Source: Amylolactobacillus amylophilus DSM 20533 = JCM 1125
Lineage (GTDB): Bacteria; Bacillota; Bacilli; Lactobacillales; Lactobacillaceae
Direction: 5' to 3'
Assembly: GCF_001936335.1 (NCBI RefSeq)
Contig: NZ_CP018888.1
Location: forward strand, 1,546,353-1,610,352
Length of the DNA: 64,000 bases
A model generated the notes under the pieces. The model saw only the letters and a program-made list of their open reading frames with translations. It had not been told where the DNA came from and did not search any database. This document shows, one piece after another, positions 28,180 to 36,675 of the stretch; position 1 is the stretch's first letter, and every line of letters starts with the position of its first letter. The translations under genes and the position numbers were made by a program.

Positions 28180-29187
28180 ATGAAATCAGAGAAAATATCC
28201 AAAAGTGCGCATCGTAAGGACGAGCACCTCGCTCTGGCTAAGGCCAGTTATCAGGCAAATCAGGCAAACAGCTTCGACGATTTAAGGCTTACGCGCCCTA
28301 CTCTACCAGAAACCGTAGTCACACCTGATTCTATTAGAACAACTATGTTCGGGCACACTCTCAGTGCGCCTTTTTTTATCAACGCAATCACCGGCGGTTC
28401 GAATAAGGGACAAGAAATTAATGCCGCCTTGGCACGCGTAGCTAAGAAAGCGAACATCGCGCTAGCACTTGGTTCGGCGAACATCGTTGCACACGAACCC
28501 GCAACCCTCAAGACCTTCACAATTGCTCGTGCCGCTAATCCCGATGGCATGTTATTGATAAACGTAAATCCGGGTACACCGCTTGCAACGATTAAGCTAT
28601 TGATTAATGAGTTACGGCCTGCCGCACTGCAGATTCATGTCAATGCTGTACAAGAGTTAATCATGCCTGAGGGTGACCGAGATTTTCAGTGGCTGAATAA
28701 AATGATGCAGATTCGTGACGCAGTTGACCTGCCAGTGATCGTTAAGGAAGTTGGTTTTGGGTTCGACGTTAAGAGCTTACGTTTGCTCGAACAAAATGGC
28801 TTTAATTATGTGGATGTAGCAGGTAGTGGTGGCACCGATTTTGCTTGGATTGAGAACTTCAGACGTCCCGGACGCGACATGGATTATCTGGAGGGAATCG
28901 GCATTCCAACTGTTGAAGCCCTTTTGACCGCCAGACAAACTAATCTCACCTACTTTGCCTCAGGTGGCATTAGGAATCCCCTAGATGTGCTCAAGTCAAT
29001 GGTTCTTGGTGCCAGTGCAGTTGGTATTAGCAACAGATTTCTCCAAGAATACAACCAAAACGGAGAAGCTGGTTTGCTCAAACTGGTTACCAACTGGCAA
29101 GATCAACTAGCTGGATTGGTGGCATTATTTGGGGGAAATGATTTAGCTGATTTAAAGAAGATGCAATTTGATTACCGTCTACGTTAA
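28180..29187 (+). CDS. fni: Type 2 isopentenyl-diphosphate isomerase (FMN-dependent)
   Basis: 335-aa FMN and NADPH-dependent isomerase interconverting IPP and DMAPP; the product feeds undecaprenyl-phosphate and menaquinone-type lipids. RKDEHLALA (about 12-20), INAITGGSNKGQEIN (about 68-82), VKEVGFGF (about 189-196), VAGSGGTDFAWIE and FASGGIRNPLDVLKSMVLGA are the substrate and flavin motifs of the TIM barrel. It ends the mevalonate operon, followed by a hairpin terminator. Confidence 0.95.
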   Translation: MKSEKISKSAHRKDEHLALAKASYQANQANSFDDLRLTRPTLPETVVTPDSIRTTMFGHTLSAPFFINAITGGSNKGQEINAALARVAKKANIALALGSANIVAHEPATLKTFTIARAANPDGMLLINVNPGTPLATIKLLINELRPAALQIHVNAVQELIMPEGDRDFQWLNKMMQIRDAVDLPVIVKEVGFGFDVKSLRLLEQNGFNYVDVAGSGGTDFAWIENFRRPGRDMDYLEGIGIPTVEALLTARQTNLTYFASGGIRNPLDVLKSMVLGASAVGISNRFLQEYNQNGEAGLLKLVTNWQDQLAGLVALFGGNDLADLKKMQFDYRLR

Positions 29188-29217
29188 TAGACAAAACAAA
29201 AGTAAACATTGAAATTT

Positions 29218-29260
29218 AGCAAAAAAATACAAACCTGTTAAAAGGTTTGTATTTTTTAAT
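29218..29260 (+). terminator. Intrinsic terminator after fni (may serve both strands)
   Basis: AAAATACAAACC pairs with GGTTTGTATTTTT around TGTTAAAA, with A and T runs on either side. It ends the mevalonate operon, and the convergent ABC exporter gene stops 13 nt beyond. Confidence 0.88.
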
Positions 29261-29272
29261 TTTGCATTAATA

Positions 29273-30886
29273 TTAGGCTAAGCTCCACGCAGTTGCTTCA
29301 TCCAGGCGAATTACTTGAGTGTAATCCCTAAACTCGTCTTCAGGTACATGGTGTGCAACCTCAATTAATGTTTGGTCATCATTCATAAATAATTCGTGGA
29401 TTTGCTTCGCCGTCTTTTCATCTAAGGATGAGGTGGCCTCGTCCGCTAACAAAATAGGTCGATTAAAAAGCCGGGCACGGGCAATCTCTAAGCGCTGGAG
29501 CTCACCGCCTGAAAGATTATGACCGTTTTCACCAACTTTGTAGTTTAACCCTTCATCTGTGGCAAATTGAGATAAACCCGCATCAGTCAAGGCAGCTTTA
29601 ATCTTATCATTGCCGAATTCTAGCCCCAAGGTCATGTTAAACTTGACCGTTGAATCAAAAGCAAAAGGTGTCTGGTCAATCCATGCAAATTGCTGGCGCA
29701 GAGTACCAGTGCTATATGCAGAACTTGGTTGATCGTTATAGTAGTAGGTTCCAGATGAGGGCTTGAGGTCTTCCTCCAAAATATGAAGTAACGTGGACTT
29801 GCCAAAGCCGGACGGAGCCATGATTAAAATTTTATCTCCAGCTTGAACGTTCAGGTCGAGGTGTTCAAATAGCGGATGATCATTCATCTTTATTGAAACA
29901 TCTGCTAGACGAAGACTATCAAATTTGACTGGTTCACCATCAGTAAAGGCTCCTTCTTCATTAACGAACTCTTCCTTGGCTGCCAAAACTTTGGTTTGAA
30001 TTTCAGTGACGGTCTGTCGCTCGTTGTTGGCCGTCACAATTGACATTAACGGATTTGTAACACTGTTAGATAACTGCATCACAGCAATGAAACTCGCAAT
30101 TGTTAAAGCTCCGCCGATGATGCGATAGACACCAACACCAAATGGGATGGTCATAGCCGTGACCATGGCTACAGTATAGGCAAAAGAATTGACGACCCCG
30201 ATGGTTAGATTCATCTTCCGCAGTGCATCTTCAAGCTTGGTAGCAAACTTTATTAGTTGTGAATTCATCACTTTTTCAGCGTGGTAAACTCTGATTGATT
30301 GTTTCCCGGTCAAAACATCTTTTAAGTGTGCGGTAAATTTACTGTTGGTAGCTGACCATTCCGCGCCCTTCTTATTGATTGTTCCCTGTGTGAACTGGGA
30401 GATAACGATGGGCACGAGTGAACCAATAAAAAAGGCAATGGTGGTCCAGATATCGTAAGTGACGGATGCAACAAGGGCGAAAATAAACGTAAAGAGATTC
30501 GTAATCATGTTCATTTCGGTCTTAATTCCGTTTGTTTCGAGTAACTTGAGGTCATTGGTCATAAATGAGATATTATCGGAGATAGAAGTGTTGGCCGCCG
30601 GCTCCCGTAGAATATGCTGAAACATTACCTGTTTAATTTCCAGGTTTGCTGAAGCTACAAAACTAGTTTCAGCGTTAGCTTGTAATAAACTCACACCGAG
30701 AAAGATAAGAAACCCGCCACCTGCAAGAACCGTATTTTCGAGGAAAATCTGCATACTCCCCTTCGTGGCTGCGCTGATGAATTGACCAAGAATATAGGCA
30801 ACAAAGACTGCTTGAAAGCTATCTATAATTGTCCAAAACAAATAGTTCACCAACTTAGCCTTTTGACCAAATTTAAAGATTAACAT
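29273..30886 (-). CDS. ABC transporter, fused permease and ATPase (exporter type)
   Basis: 537-aa half-transporter with a membrane domain of about six helices (about 1-290) and a nucleotide-binding domain (about 325-530). The ATPase has Walker A APSGFGKST (first Gly replaced by Ala), Q-loop WIDQTPFAF, signature LSGGELQR, Walker B ILLADEATSSLDE and an H-loop VAHH. No C39 peptidase domain precedes it, so it would not itself cut a double-Gly leader. It is the last gene of an operon with a 63-aa peptide and two helical proteins, 21 nt behind the previous stop. Its natural cargo is probably a peptide or lipid-linked product, but this is inferred from context only. Confidence 0.88.
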   Translation of the reverse strand: MLIFKFGQKAKLVNYLFWTIIDSFQAVFVAYILGQFISAATKGSMQIFLENTVLAGGGFLIFLGVSLLQANAETSFVASANLEIKQVMFQHILREPAANTSISDNISFMTNDLKLLETNGIKTEMNMITNLFTFIFALVASVTYDIWTTIAFFIGSLVPIVISQFTQGTINKKGAEWSATNSKFTAHLKDVLTGKQSIRVYHAEKVMNSQLIKFATKLEDALRKMNLTIGVVNSFAYTVAMVTAMTIPFGVGVYRIIGGALTIASFIAVMQLSNSVTNPLMSIVTANNERQTVTEIQTKVLAAKEEFVNEEGAFTDGEPVKFDSLRLADVSIKMNDHPLFEHLDLNVQAGDKILIMAPSGFGKSTLLHILEEDLKPSSGTYYYNDQPSSAYSTGTLRQQFAWIDQTPFAFDSTVKFNMTLGLEFGNDKIKAALTDAGLSQFATDEGLNYKVGENGHNLSGGELQRLEIARARLFNRPILLADEATSSLDEKTAKQIHELFMNDDQTLIEVAHHVPEDEFRDYTQVIRLDEATAWSLA

Positions 30887-30907
30887 TTTAATTCCCCCTG
30901 TTGTGAA

Positions 30908-31459
30908 TTATTTGTGGCGCACCGGTTTATCTATGGATCTAAGTAAGTTTTCAACTAAATCAAGGATAGTTGAGTCAATATTATGGTCTTTCAGCTCACC
31001 TTTCATTGACTCAATGATTGGAGTGATATAACTTAAAGTGAAATGAAAAAATGTTTGTTCATGATATCGATTAAGAATACAGACCAAAAAAGCAAATTCT
31101 AGTAATTTGTAGTGATTGGTGGCCGAGACAAAGCAGCCCTCCAAAGTAACAAAGTCATCTTGAGCTAGTCTCCTGTTGGAAAAGAATAGTTCCAAGCTGA
31201 GGTTTGCCAATAACTCGTTTAGTTCTGGTTCGTCTAATGTTAACCATGAATCATCAATCGGTCGATCGGCAATAAAACTTTCAGTTAGTATTTGAGCCAA
31301 TTGCGGTAGTACCTGTCGTCTCTGTCGTAGTTCCAAGCTTACAAGAATTTCCGTGAAACCAAAGTTTTCACAGTGTACAGCACTTAATAATCGTTGATTG
31401 AGAGCATCATAATTGTCTTGTTGTAGTAAGACTATGTATTGAGAATTAGATTCGTTCAT
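30908..31459 (-). CDS. Unknown helical protein, third gene of the peptide/ABC operon
   Basis: 183-aa protein, Leu- and Glu-rich, predicted almost wholly helical, with no signal peptide or transmembrane helix. NHYKLLEFAFLVCILNRYHE (about 128-147) is the most conserved-looking stretch and echoes the TH...YL and YH motifs of the 281-aa neighbour, suggesting a shortened relative or partner. The start codon immediately follows the stop of that gene (TAG then ATG), so the two are translationally coupled and probably form a complex. I do not recognise a named family. A processing, chaperone or immunity function is possible from context. Confidence 0.6.
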   Translation of the reverse strand: MNESNSQYIVLLQQDNYDALNQRLLSAVHCENFGFTEILVSLELRQRRQVLPQLAQILTESFIADRPIDDSWLTLDEPELNELLANLSLELFFSNRRLAQDDFVTLEGCFVSATNHYKLLEFAFLVCILNRYHEQTFFHFTLSYITPIIESMKGELKDHNIDSTILDLVENLLRSIDKPVRHK

Positions 31460-32305
31460 CTATGATCCCTCTGATTCATTAAGTTTCTTAACAAGCATTC
31501 GTAGCACCAAGATTGTGTGGTAGTAGTGTACGCAGTTATGCAGATCTTGATTCTCTGCAAGTACTTGTTCGAAGAACTCAGTAACCTTGGTCAGGCCCTT
31601 TGCAAAGAGTGGTGGATACTCCTCAAGAATTGCACAGCAAAGTAGAATTTCCGCGAGTATATCCAGCATGGATTCTTGTAGTGCATAGAATAATACTATT
31701 CTCAAGTATTTGCTGAAAACAATCCTTAGCCTAGTTTTAATTTTTGCTTTACCAAGTAAAGACAAATAAAGTACCATGTGGGTGGCTTCGTAGATGTTGG
31801 CAATGGTTTGTGAGGGATCCGTGAGGTGTAGTACCAGATTGGACCGCTCAAATTGATGCTCGATATTCTGATTAGAATCATCACGGAAGACCGCTTCATA
31901 GCACTTGACTTCAAATTTCTGCATTGCTGTTAATTGCACTTTGTCTAACACAGCATCTAACCTGAAAGCATATTCATTCAACTTGGTACTATTAGTACTC
32001 GACATCCCTCTCTGATAAATTAAGGCAAGATATTTGATAGGTATCAGCTTGATATCCTGCTTCTTGTCGCTCAAAATAGCAACTGTAAAGCGCTGATTCA
32101 TTCGAGCAACCTCGGCGGAATCTGTATTCAACCAAAATATTGAAGAGAAAAGTAACTCTGATTTAATCTTCAACTGGAAATCGGCTTCATCAGTCACCCC
32201 GGTCATCTGGTAGTGAAATTGGCTTTTCGCAATATCAAAAAAGGCTAGATTTGTTTCTAGCCAATTCGTTAATTGAGTACTTAATATTAAAAAATTAGGA
32301 AACAT
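31460..32305 (-). CDS. Unknown helical protein with TH..LYL and YYHT motifs (DUF6895-like?)
   Basis: 281-aa all-helical cytosolic protein. Three features stand out: ATHMVLYLSLLG (about 169-180), a Leu/Cys-rich DILAEILLCCAILEE (about 208-222) and NCVHYYHTILVLRMLVK (about 255-271). From memory this trio resembles the uncharacterised DUF6895 family (TH-xxx-YL-xxx-G, D-xx-AELLL, YHTTLV), which occurs beside small peptides in other bacteria; I could not test this. The conserved His/Thr/Tyr residues look like an active or binding site. It starts 5 nt after the 63-aa peptide gene and abuts the next gene. Confidence 0.6.
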   Translation of the reverse strand: MFPNFLILSTQLTNWLETNLAFFDIAKSQFHYQMTGVTDEADFQLKIKSELLFSSIFWLNTDSAEVARMNQRFTVAILSDKKQDIKLIPIKYLALIYQRGMSSTNSTKLNEYAFRLDAVLDKVQLTAMQKFEVKCYEAVFRDDSNQNIEHQFERSNLVLHLTDPSQTIANIYEATHMVLYLSLLGKAKIKTRLRIVFSKYLRIVLFYALQESMLDILAEILLCCAILEEYPPLFAKGLTKVTEFFEQVLAENQDLHNCVHYYHTILVLRMLVKKLNESEGS

Positions 32306-32310
32306 TATGA

Positions 32311-32502
32311 TTAGATACCAGTAGTAATATCTGGCTTTGTCTTTTTGGATGCTCCATTAAACACAATTCCGGATTTATAAATCATGATAAACCTGACTTG
32401 TCCTTCTGATTCTGAAACAGTTAAACGTTTGTTAGCTCTTTCCAGCTTGTCGCCGATAATTAGGGTCTTATTATCTCTGTCAAAATTAAATTTCATCGTC
32501 AT
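32311..32502 (-). CDS. Putative small peptide, first gene of the operon (possible precursor)
   Basis: 63-aa product, basic, no Cys, no Trp, no double-Gly site and no signal peptide. Residues 1-33 are charged (MTMKFNFDRDNKTLIIGDKL then ERANKRLTVSESEG). The remainder is beta-prone and hydrophobic (QVRFIMIYKSGIVFNG) and ends in a Lys/Thr/Gly-rich tail (KKTKPDITTGI). GGAGG lies 6 nt before the ATG at 32502. Being first behind a near-consensus promoter and just ahead of an ABC exporter, it may be a secreted or modified peptide precursor. A small structural or regulatory protein is equally possible. Confidence 0.6.
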   Translation of the reverse strand: MTMKFNFDRDNKTLIIGDKLERANKRLTVSESEGQVRFIMIYKSGIVFNGASKKTKPDITTGI

Positions 32503-32582
32503 CCTCCATCATGATTATGTCAAGTATACTAATATTTGCCGTTTTCCTTTTTAAATAATTTTAATATTCTCCTTTTTTAATT

Positions 32583-32610
32583 ATTATAAAACTTCATTTA
32601 ACATTGTCAA
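32583..32610 (-). promoter_or_regulatory. Near-consensus sigma-A promoter of the peptide/ABC operon
   Basis: Minus strand TTGACA (32605-32610), 16-nt spacer and TATAAT (32583-32588), both hexamers perfect. Transcription should start about 32576, giving a 5' leader of about 75 nt before the GGAGG and ATG of the 63-aa gene. The leader is A-rich and holds another AAAGGAG without a clear ORF. Confidence 0.85.
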
Positions 32611-32631
32611 CAAAAAGTTAGCTGGTCTTAT

Positions 32632-34008
32632 TTATCTCCTCAGGCCCTTTGGATAAAAGTTCTTTAGGATACCATCGTTGCCGAGCTTACCCCAACTGAA
32701 GATTTTATGTTGGTATGCAACCGGTAAGAAACCACGGAGTGGCGACTCTACCTTGATGGTTTCACCATGAACAAATTTCCTGAATTCCTCATCAGAATTC
32801 AATTTAATAAACGGTACTGAATCGGGATCCAGTATCTGCACTAGTTGATGGTGTGGTAAGAAGCGCTTCTTCTTCAGTTCACCAAGTTCTAAGCCATTTC
32901 TGAGTATTCTGAGTCCCTTAATTGCTGCTGGGTTAATGATAGGCAGGAATACATGATTATTGGATATGGTTGGCTGTCTCTTGCCACTGAGCAGATCAGT
33001 TTGTTTAATCTTGGCAAAAAATTCTCGAATGGCATCTTGATCGAATACATTTTTTCTTGAGTCAAAGGCCATTAGCTGTGCTGCTACATGCGATTCATTC
33101 GCTGCCACAGCTGAACTTTTCTCTAGTATTGCGACAAATTGTCCCTCGCCGAAATTTCTCTGGGGCCAGAAACGGGCGGTATATCTTAACTCAGCATTAC
33201 CAGTTGTCCCCCACTCTGGGTGGCCCGGATCAAACTCTGCCCTTGTTTGAATCGGAACCAGTTTCATATCTGAAAATTGACCAAGTAAATATTCAACAAT
33301 TTGTTCATTTTCTTCGGGAGAAAATGTGCACGTTGAATATATTAGTCGACCACCTGGCCGTAACATCGCATAAGCGGCGGAAACTATTTCCTGCTGTCTA
33401 ATTTGACATGTTGCGACATAATCTGGACTCCAATACTTGACGGCTACCGGGTCCTTTCTAAACATACCTTCACCAGAACAGGGCGCATCCACCACGATTT
33501 TATCGAAAAAGCCGGTGAAATACGGGACTAGTCGCGCCGGACTTTCGTTCAATACCAAAGAATTTTGAATTCCCCAACGCTCAACATTTTCTAATAGTGT
33601 TTTTGCCCGCGACTGGTTAATCTCATTTGCAACAAGTACCCCTTGCTGGTGCAACCCACTCGCCAGTTGGGTCGTCTTACCACCTGGTGCCGCACAGAGA
33701 TCGAGCACTCGTTCTCCAGGGTGAACAGCGGCAGCCTCTGCAACAAACATGGCGGCTGGGTCCTGGGAATAAACATAGCCAGCAAGCTGCTCTATGCTAT
33801 GACCATCTATTTGCCCGACATAGGCATCTTTAATCAGTGCCAACTTTTCGGTCAGGTCTTGTTTAACATCTTTATAGCCTGACTTGAGTGGGTTTAAGCG
33901 AAATGCCTTTTTGGTGGGCTCTTGTAGTGCATTAAACAACTTGTTGGCCTCATCGCTCCCTAAGAGACCAGTAAATTTTTCAGTAAACTCAATGGGTAAA
34001 TCAATCAT
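32632..34008 (-). CDS. rsmF: 16S rRNA m5C methyltransferase, RsmF/NOL1-NOP2-Sun family
   Basis: 458-aa RNA cytosine-C5 methyltransferase. The Rossmann domain (about 80-290) has SAM motif I VLDLCAAPGGKTTQLA, motif IV VDAPCSGEGMFRKD with a PC dyad, and YSTCTFSPEENE with the second catalytic Cys. The C-terminal part (about 300-458), including FxPKGLRR-like NFYPKGLRR, is the RsmF-type PUA/RRM-like RNA-binding region. The start overlaps the stop of the upstream membrane gene by 4 nt (ATGA), so it is the last gene of a three-gene unit. Confidence 0.92.
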   Translation of the reverse strand: MIDLPIEFTEKFTGLLGSDEANKLFNALQEPTKKAFRLNPLKSGYKDVKQDLTEKLALIKDAYVGQIDGHSIEQLAGYVYSQDPAAMFVAEAAAVHPGERVLDLCAAPGGKTTQLASGLHQQGVLVANEINQSRAKTLLENVERWGIQNSLVLNESPARLVPYFTGFFDKIVVDAPCSGEGMFRKDPVAVKYWSPDYVATCQIRQQEIVSAAYAMLRPGGRLIYSTCTFSPEENEQIVEYLLGQFSDMKLVPIQTRAEFDPGHPEWGTTGNAELRYTARFWPQRNFGEGQFVAILEKSSAVAANESHVAAQLMAFDSRKNVFDQDAIREFFAKIKQTDLLSGKRQPTISNNHVFLPIINPAAIKGLRILRNGLELGELKKKRFLPHHQLVQILDPDSVPFIKLNSDEEFRKFVHGETIKVESPLRGFLPVAYQHKIFSWGKLGNDGILKNFYPKGLRR

Positions 34009-34985
34009 TTTATATCTAATCCTTTATTGACTTTTTTGGTAGTACTTTTCGGTAGCACAATCATCGAGAAGTTAATATTCAAGATTACAAGCAAAATTAC
34101 TAATAGCCATACATATTGGCTGATTTGACTGAAGTAAAAGAAGTAGTGGGAAATAATTAGTGCCAGACCTGCCAAAACCAGGGTAAAGCCACCAAAGCGA
34201 ATTACGATGTTGGTCTGTAGGCTTTGGAATAGACTATCTCGAAGTTCTGTATTCTTGTTAGCCCTTCTTGTGCCAATCCCAAGTAAAGTCGCAACCACCA
34301 AACCCACAAGAATAGAGAACACGGCCAGTGCGAAAAGATAAACGGGCTGTTGTCTATCCTGCATAATCTTTTGGATGAAGCGGGGTTGCTTTACTTTACC
34401 ACCGATATGATGAGCGATGCTCGAATATTGTTTCTGAGAAAGGCCATCAATTACCAGTGTGTAATCATTTAAAAAATTCTTATTCGTGGTTTGGTGCAGA
34501 CCGGTGGTGATGTAGTAATTATCCTTTTGATAACCTTCACGCAAACTGCCAACTACAGAGATATAGCGATTATCATACAAAATATACGGGTTACCCTGAA
34601 TCTCCTCCACATCGGCGGAAGAGTATTTCGTGTACAAAGCAAACGGAATGATTCCGTCAAAATCGCTTTTTGTAAGGAAACGGCCCTTCTCAATGGGTAA
34701 TTTTGTCAAATCAAAATTAGACCAGACCAAAATCTGACTGTTCTCTGTTTTATTGGTCAGCTGAATTTGGACCTTTTCCTTAGCATAATTCTGATCAACG
34801 TAAGCCAATAATTGCTTAATTGGGACTTTGTTCAGTGTTGTAATTTCTTTTGCCGAGGTTGAAAGTCCGTTTGTCGCAAGTGTCAATTCAGCGTTATTCG
34901 CTTGCACACGCGAAACCAATAGGCCTAGCAGCAAGAAGCTTAGGAATAGCGTAAAGTACAAAATGTTTTTCTTCAGATTAGACAT
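34005..34985 (-). CDS. MacB/FtsX-like membrane protein of unknown function
   Basis: 326-aa membrane protein: one N-terminal helix (about 7-29), an extracellular domain of about 190 residues and three C-terminal helices (about 213-238, 253-275, 281-305). This is the topology of a MacB/FtsX-type ABC permease with its periplasmic core domain. No ATPase gene is adjacent. It is flanked by a methyltransferase-like gene (2-nt gap) and rsmF (4-nt overlap). Function cannot be stated; a mechanotransmission permease or an orphan relative is likely. Confidence 0.6.
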   Translation of the reverse strand: MSNLKKNILYFTLFLSFLLLGLLVSRVQANNAELTLATNGLSTSAKEITTLNKVPIKQLLAYVDQNYAKEKVQIQLTNKTENSQILVWSNFDLTKLPIEKGRFLTKSDFDGIIPFALYTKYSSADVEEIQGNPYILYDNRYISVVGSLREGYQKDNYYITTGLHQTTNKNFLNDYTLVIDGLSQKQYSSIAHHIGGKVKQPRFIQKIMQDRQQPVYLFALAVFSILVGLVVATLLGIGTRRANKNTELRDSLFQSLQTNIVIRFGGFTLVLAGLALIISHYFFYFSQISQYVWLLVILLVILNINFSMIVLPKSTTKKVNKGLDIK

Positions 34986-34987
34986 AA

Positions 34988-35725
34988 TTACTCAACTTTC
35001 AGAATTTTCTCGTTGATGAAATCAAAGCTTTTGAAGCTGCGGTTAATGGCAGCACTAATAGTTGAAACCTTTGCTGTACGCCAAAATGCAGTTGAATTAG
35101 TCGCACCACCGCGTTCTCCCACCATCAATAATAAAGGTTTTCGCGGTAAGTTTCTATAAGCTTCGAGCAAAGCAATATCGGCATCGCCGAAATTAGGCGC
35201 CCAGGCCAGAATCACGAAATCCGCGACTGTGGCATAGCGAATGAGCGCCTCGATAGCTGTTAGCCTGGTTACCGGCGCAAAGTTCCTGGCGCCTGTCGCA
35301 CTAGTTACGCTCCACGACAGGTCATCTGTTGCAACCATGTTAACTCCTACATCTTGAAAGGCTTTCGTCCACTGGGCATTTCCGGCCATTATTTCAAGGC
35401 CATCATGCAGATGATATTTCATCGCAATTAATTCCGCCGTGGTCAAGTTTGGAATCGACCAGAGACCAAATTCTTGCGCGAGGTAATTGCGAAGATTATT
35501 CAATAGCTGATTGATCACCTTAATTTCAAGTTCTTTCGTTGGCGCCTGTTCACACAGTCTCTCCAGCTTGTCCGGCAAAAAGCCGATATCTGCTAGATGC
35601 TTTTTGGGAATTCGCTGGTCGCCTAGAATGGTAGTTAACTCGTTAATTTGATGCACCTGCTTCGTTACATCTTGTAATCCGATTTCTTGTGCTAACCAGT
35701 TTAATTTAGCTAAATATTTCATCAA
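34988..35725 (-). CDS. SAM-dependent methyltransferase-like protein, unknown substrate
   Basis: 245-aa cytosolic protein. A helical N-terminal half (about 1-105) precedes a Rossmann-like part with GLEIMAGNAQWTKAFQDVGV (about 110-129) and MVATDDLSW, resembling SAM motif I (E-x-x-AGNA-xW) and the acidic loop after beta-2. PVTRLTAIEALIRY and FVILAWAPNFGDADIALLEA follow. SAM binding looks possible but the substrate is unknown. It is the first gene of a unit with the MacB-like protein and rsmF, divergent from lepB. Confidence 0.6.
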   Translation of the reverse strand: MMKYLAKLNWLAQEIGLQDVTKQVHQINELTTILGDQRIPKKHLADIGFLPDKLERLCEQAPTKELEIKVINQLLNNLRNYLAQEFGLWSIPNLTTAELIAMKYHLHDGLEIMAGNAQWTKAFQDVGVNMVATDDLSWSVTSATGARNFAPVTRLTAIEALIRYATVADFVILAWAPNFGDADIALLEAYRNLPRKPLLLMVGERGGATNSTAFWRTAKVSTISAAINRSFKSFDFINEKILKVE

Positions 35726-35806
35726 TCTTCACCTTTGAGAGATTTTAACATGCAGAACCGTCAAAATCAGTTATAATATATTGTAATACAAATGAGGAGC
35801 TAGCTG

Positions 35807-36388
35807 ATGACAACTAATAAATATGCAAAAGAAAACACCGAGAATGACTCACTCTTTAAATGGTTCCTACAAGTCATAGTATTAGCTCTAATATTTCTCG
35901 GCGCATATTTTCTTGTATTTAAGTTCGTCCTTTCAAACGAAATTGTCTCTGGGCCCTCGATGGAGCCAACTTTTAAAGACGGCGATCGCTTGATTGCTAA
36001 CAGACACCCAACCATTAATCGCTACGACGTTGTAGTACTCGATGCACCAGACAGTCCTGGTACATTATACATCAAGCGCGTGATTGGCCTTCCAGGAGAT
36101 ACGATTAGTTCTAAGAACGATGTAACATACATCAACGGTAAAGCAGTCAAGGAGCCTTACCTTGATGAATACAAGAAAGATTTGCCCGAGGGGCAGCAAT
36201 TTACAGCAGATTTCAGTTTGCAATCTATCTTTGGCGTAGAGAAAGTTCCGGCAGATTCCTACTTTGTAATGGGTGATAACAGAAATGTCAGTCGGGACAG
36301 CCGGATGATTGGCTTCATCAAAAAATCGGCGATTGAGGGTAAGGTCAAGTTCAGGTATTTCCCCTTCACTAGAATGCAGTTCTATTAA
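35807..36388 (+). CDS. lepB: Signal peptidase I
   Basis: 193-aa membrane protease that removes signal peptides. A single N-terminal transmembrane helix (about 22-44) precedes the catalytic domain. The Ser nucleophile is in SGPSMEPTF (about 49-57), the general-base Lys in TLYIKRVIGLPGD (about 86-98), and the C-terminal box MGDNRNVSRDSR is at about 156-167. GAGGAG lies 9 nt upstream of the ATG. One N-terminal helix and compact length are typical of Gram-positive SipS-type enzymes. Confidence 0.96.
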   Translation: MTTNKYAKENTENDSLFKWFLQVIVLALIFLGAYFLVFKFVLSNEIVSGPSMEPTFKDGDRLIANRHPTINRYDVVVLDAPDSPGTLYIKRVIGLPGDTISSKNDVTYINGKAVKEPYLDEYKKDLPEGQQFTADFSLQSIFGVEKVPADSYFVMGDNRNVSRDSRMIGFIKKSAIEGKVKFRYFPFTRMQFY

Positions 36389-36444
36389 TTTTATTTTGCA
36401 GTGAAAATTGCTAAAATTAATTTATATTAGATGAGGTGATAAAG

Positions 36445-36627
36445 ATGAATCCAGATAATTTGTCAGACTTAATTGTTGAGTACCAAAGAAAACATTCAAT
36501 GAACGATGCAGGATTGGCCTTTGCCAGCCACCTAGCAGTTGAGAAAATTCACGGCATGAAGACTGGTGAGGCCGACGCGTCGGAAGCTGAGATTAGTCAG
36601 CTACTTGACTTCATTCAACGTAATTAG
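36445..36627 (+). CDS. Small conserved protein of lactobacilli (LBP_cg2779-like)
   Basis: 60-aa helical, acidic protein (starts MNPDNLSDLIVEYQRKHSMN, with ASHLAVEKIHGMKTGEA in the middle). The pattern LIxxYQxxHxxxDxxxAFASHLxVEKIHxMKxGE is what I remember for the LBP_cg2779 family of lactobacilli, whose fold recalls a short helix-turn-helix; I could not verify it. A GTG at 36436 lies inside the GAGGTG ribosome site, so the ATG at 36445 is chosen. It is followed by a terminator shared with the tautomerase gene. Confidence 0.7.
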   Translation: MNPDNLSDLIVEYQRKHSMNDAGLAFASHLAVEKIHGMKTGEADASEAEISQLLDFIQRN

Positions 36628-36673
36628 AAAAGGTTCAAATTTGATTACTATTAATCAAGTTTGAACCTTTTTG
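36627..36673. terminator. Bidirectional terminator
   Basis: AAAAGGTTCAAA...TTGATTA pairs with TAATCAA...TTTGAACCTTTTT (36628-36671), giving a long hairpin with T runs on both strands between two convergent genes. Confidence 0.9.
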
Positions 36674-36675
36674 GT

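Noticed and set aside
29273..30886. Bacteriocin exporter with C39 leader peptidase
   Set aside because: The N-terminus is directly transmembrane; no peptidase Cys/His motifs, and the 63-aa ORF has no GG processing site.
33057..33401. 114-aa plus-strand ORF antisense to rsmF
   Set aside because: It is opposite a conserved catalytic region; no ribosome site and no recognisable protein. Same reasoning for other long antisense ORFs, for example 38060-38440 opposite pepT and 40147-40491 opposite trmK.
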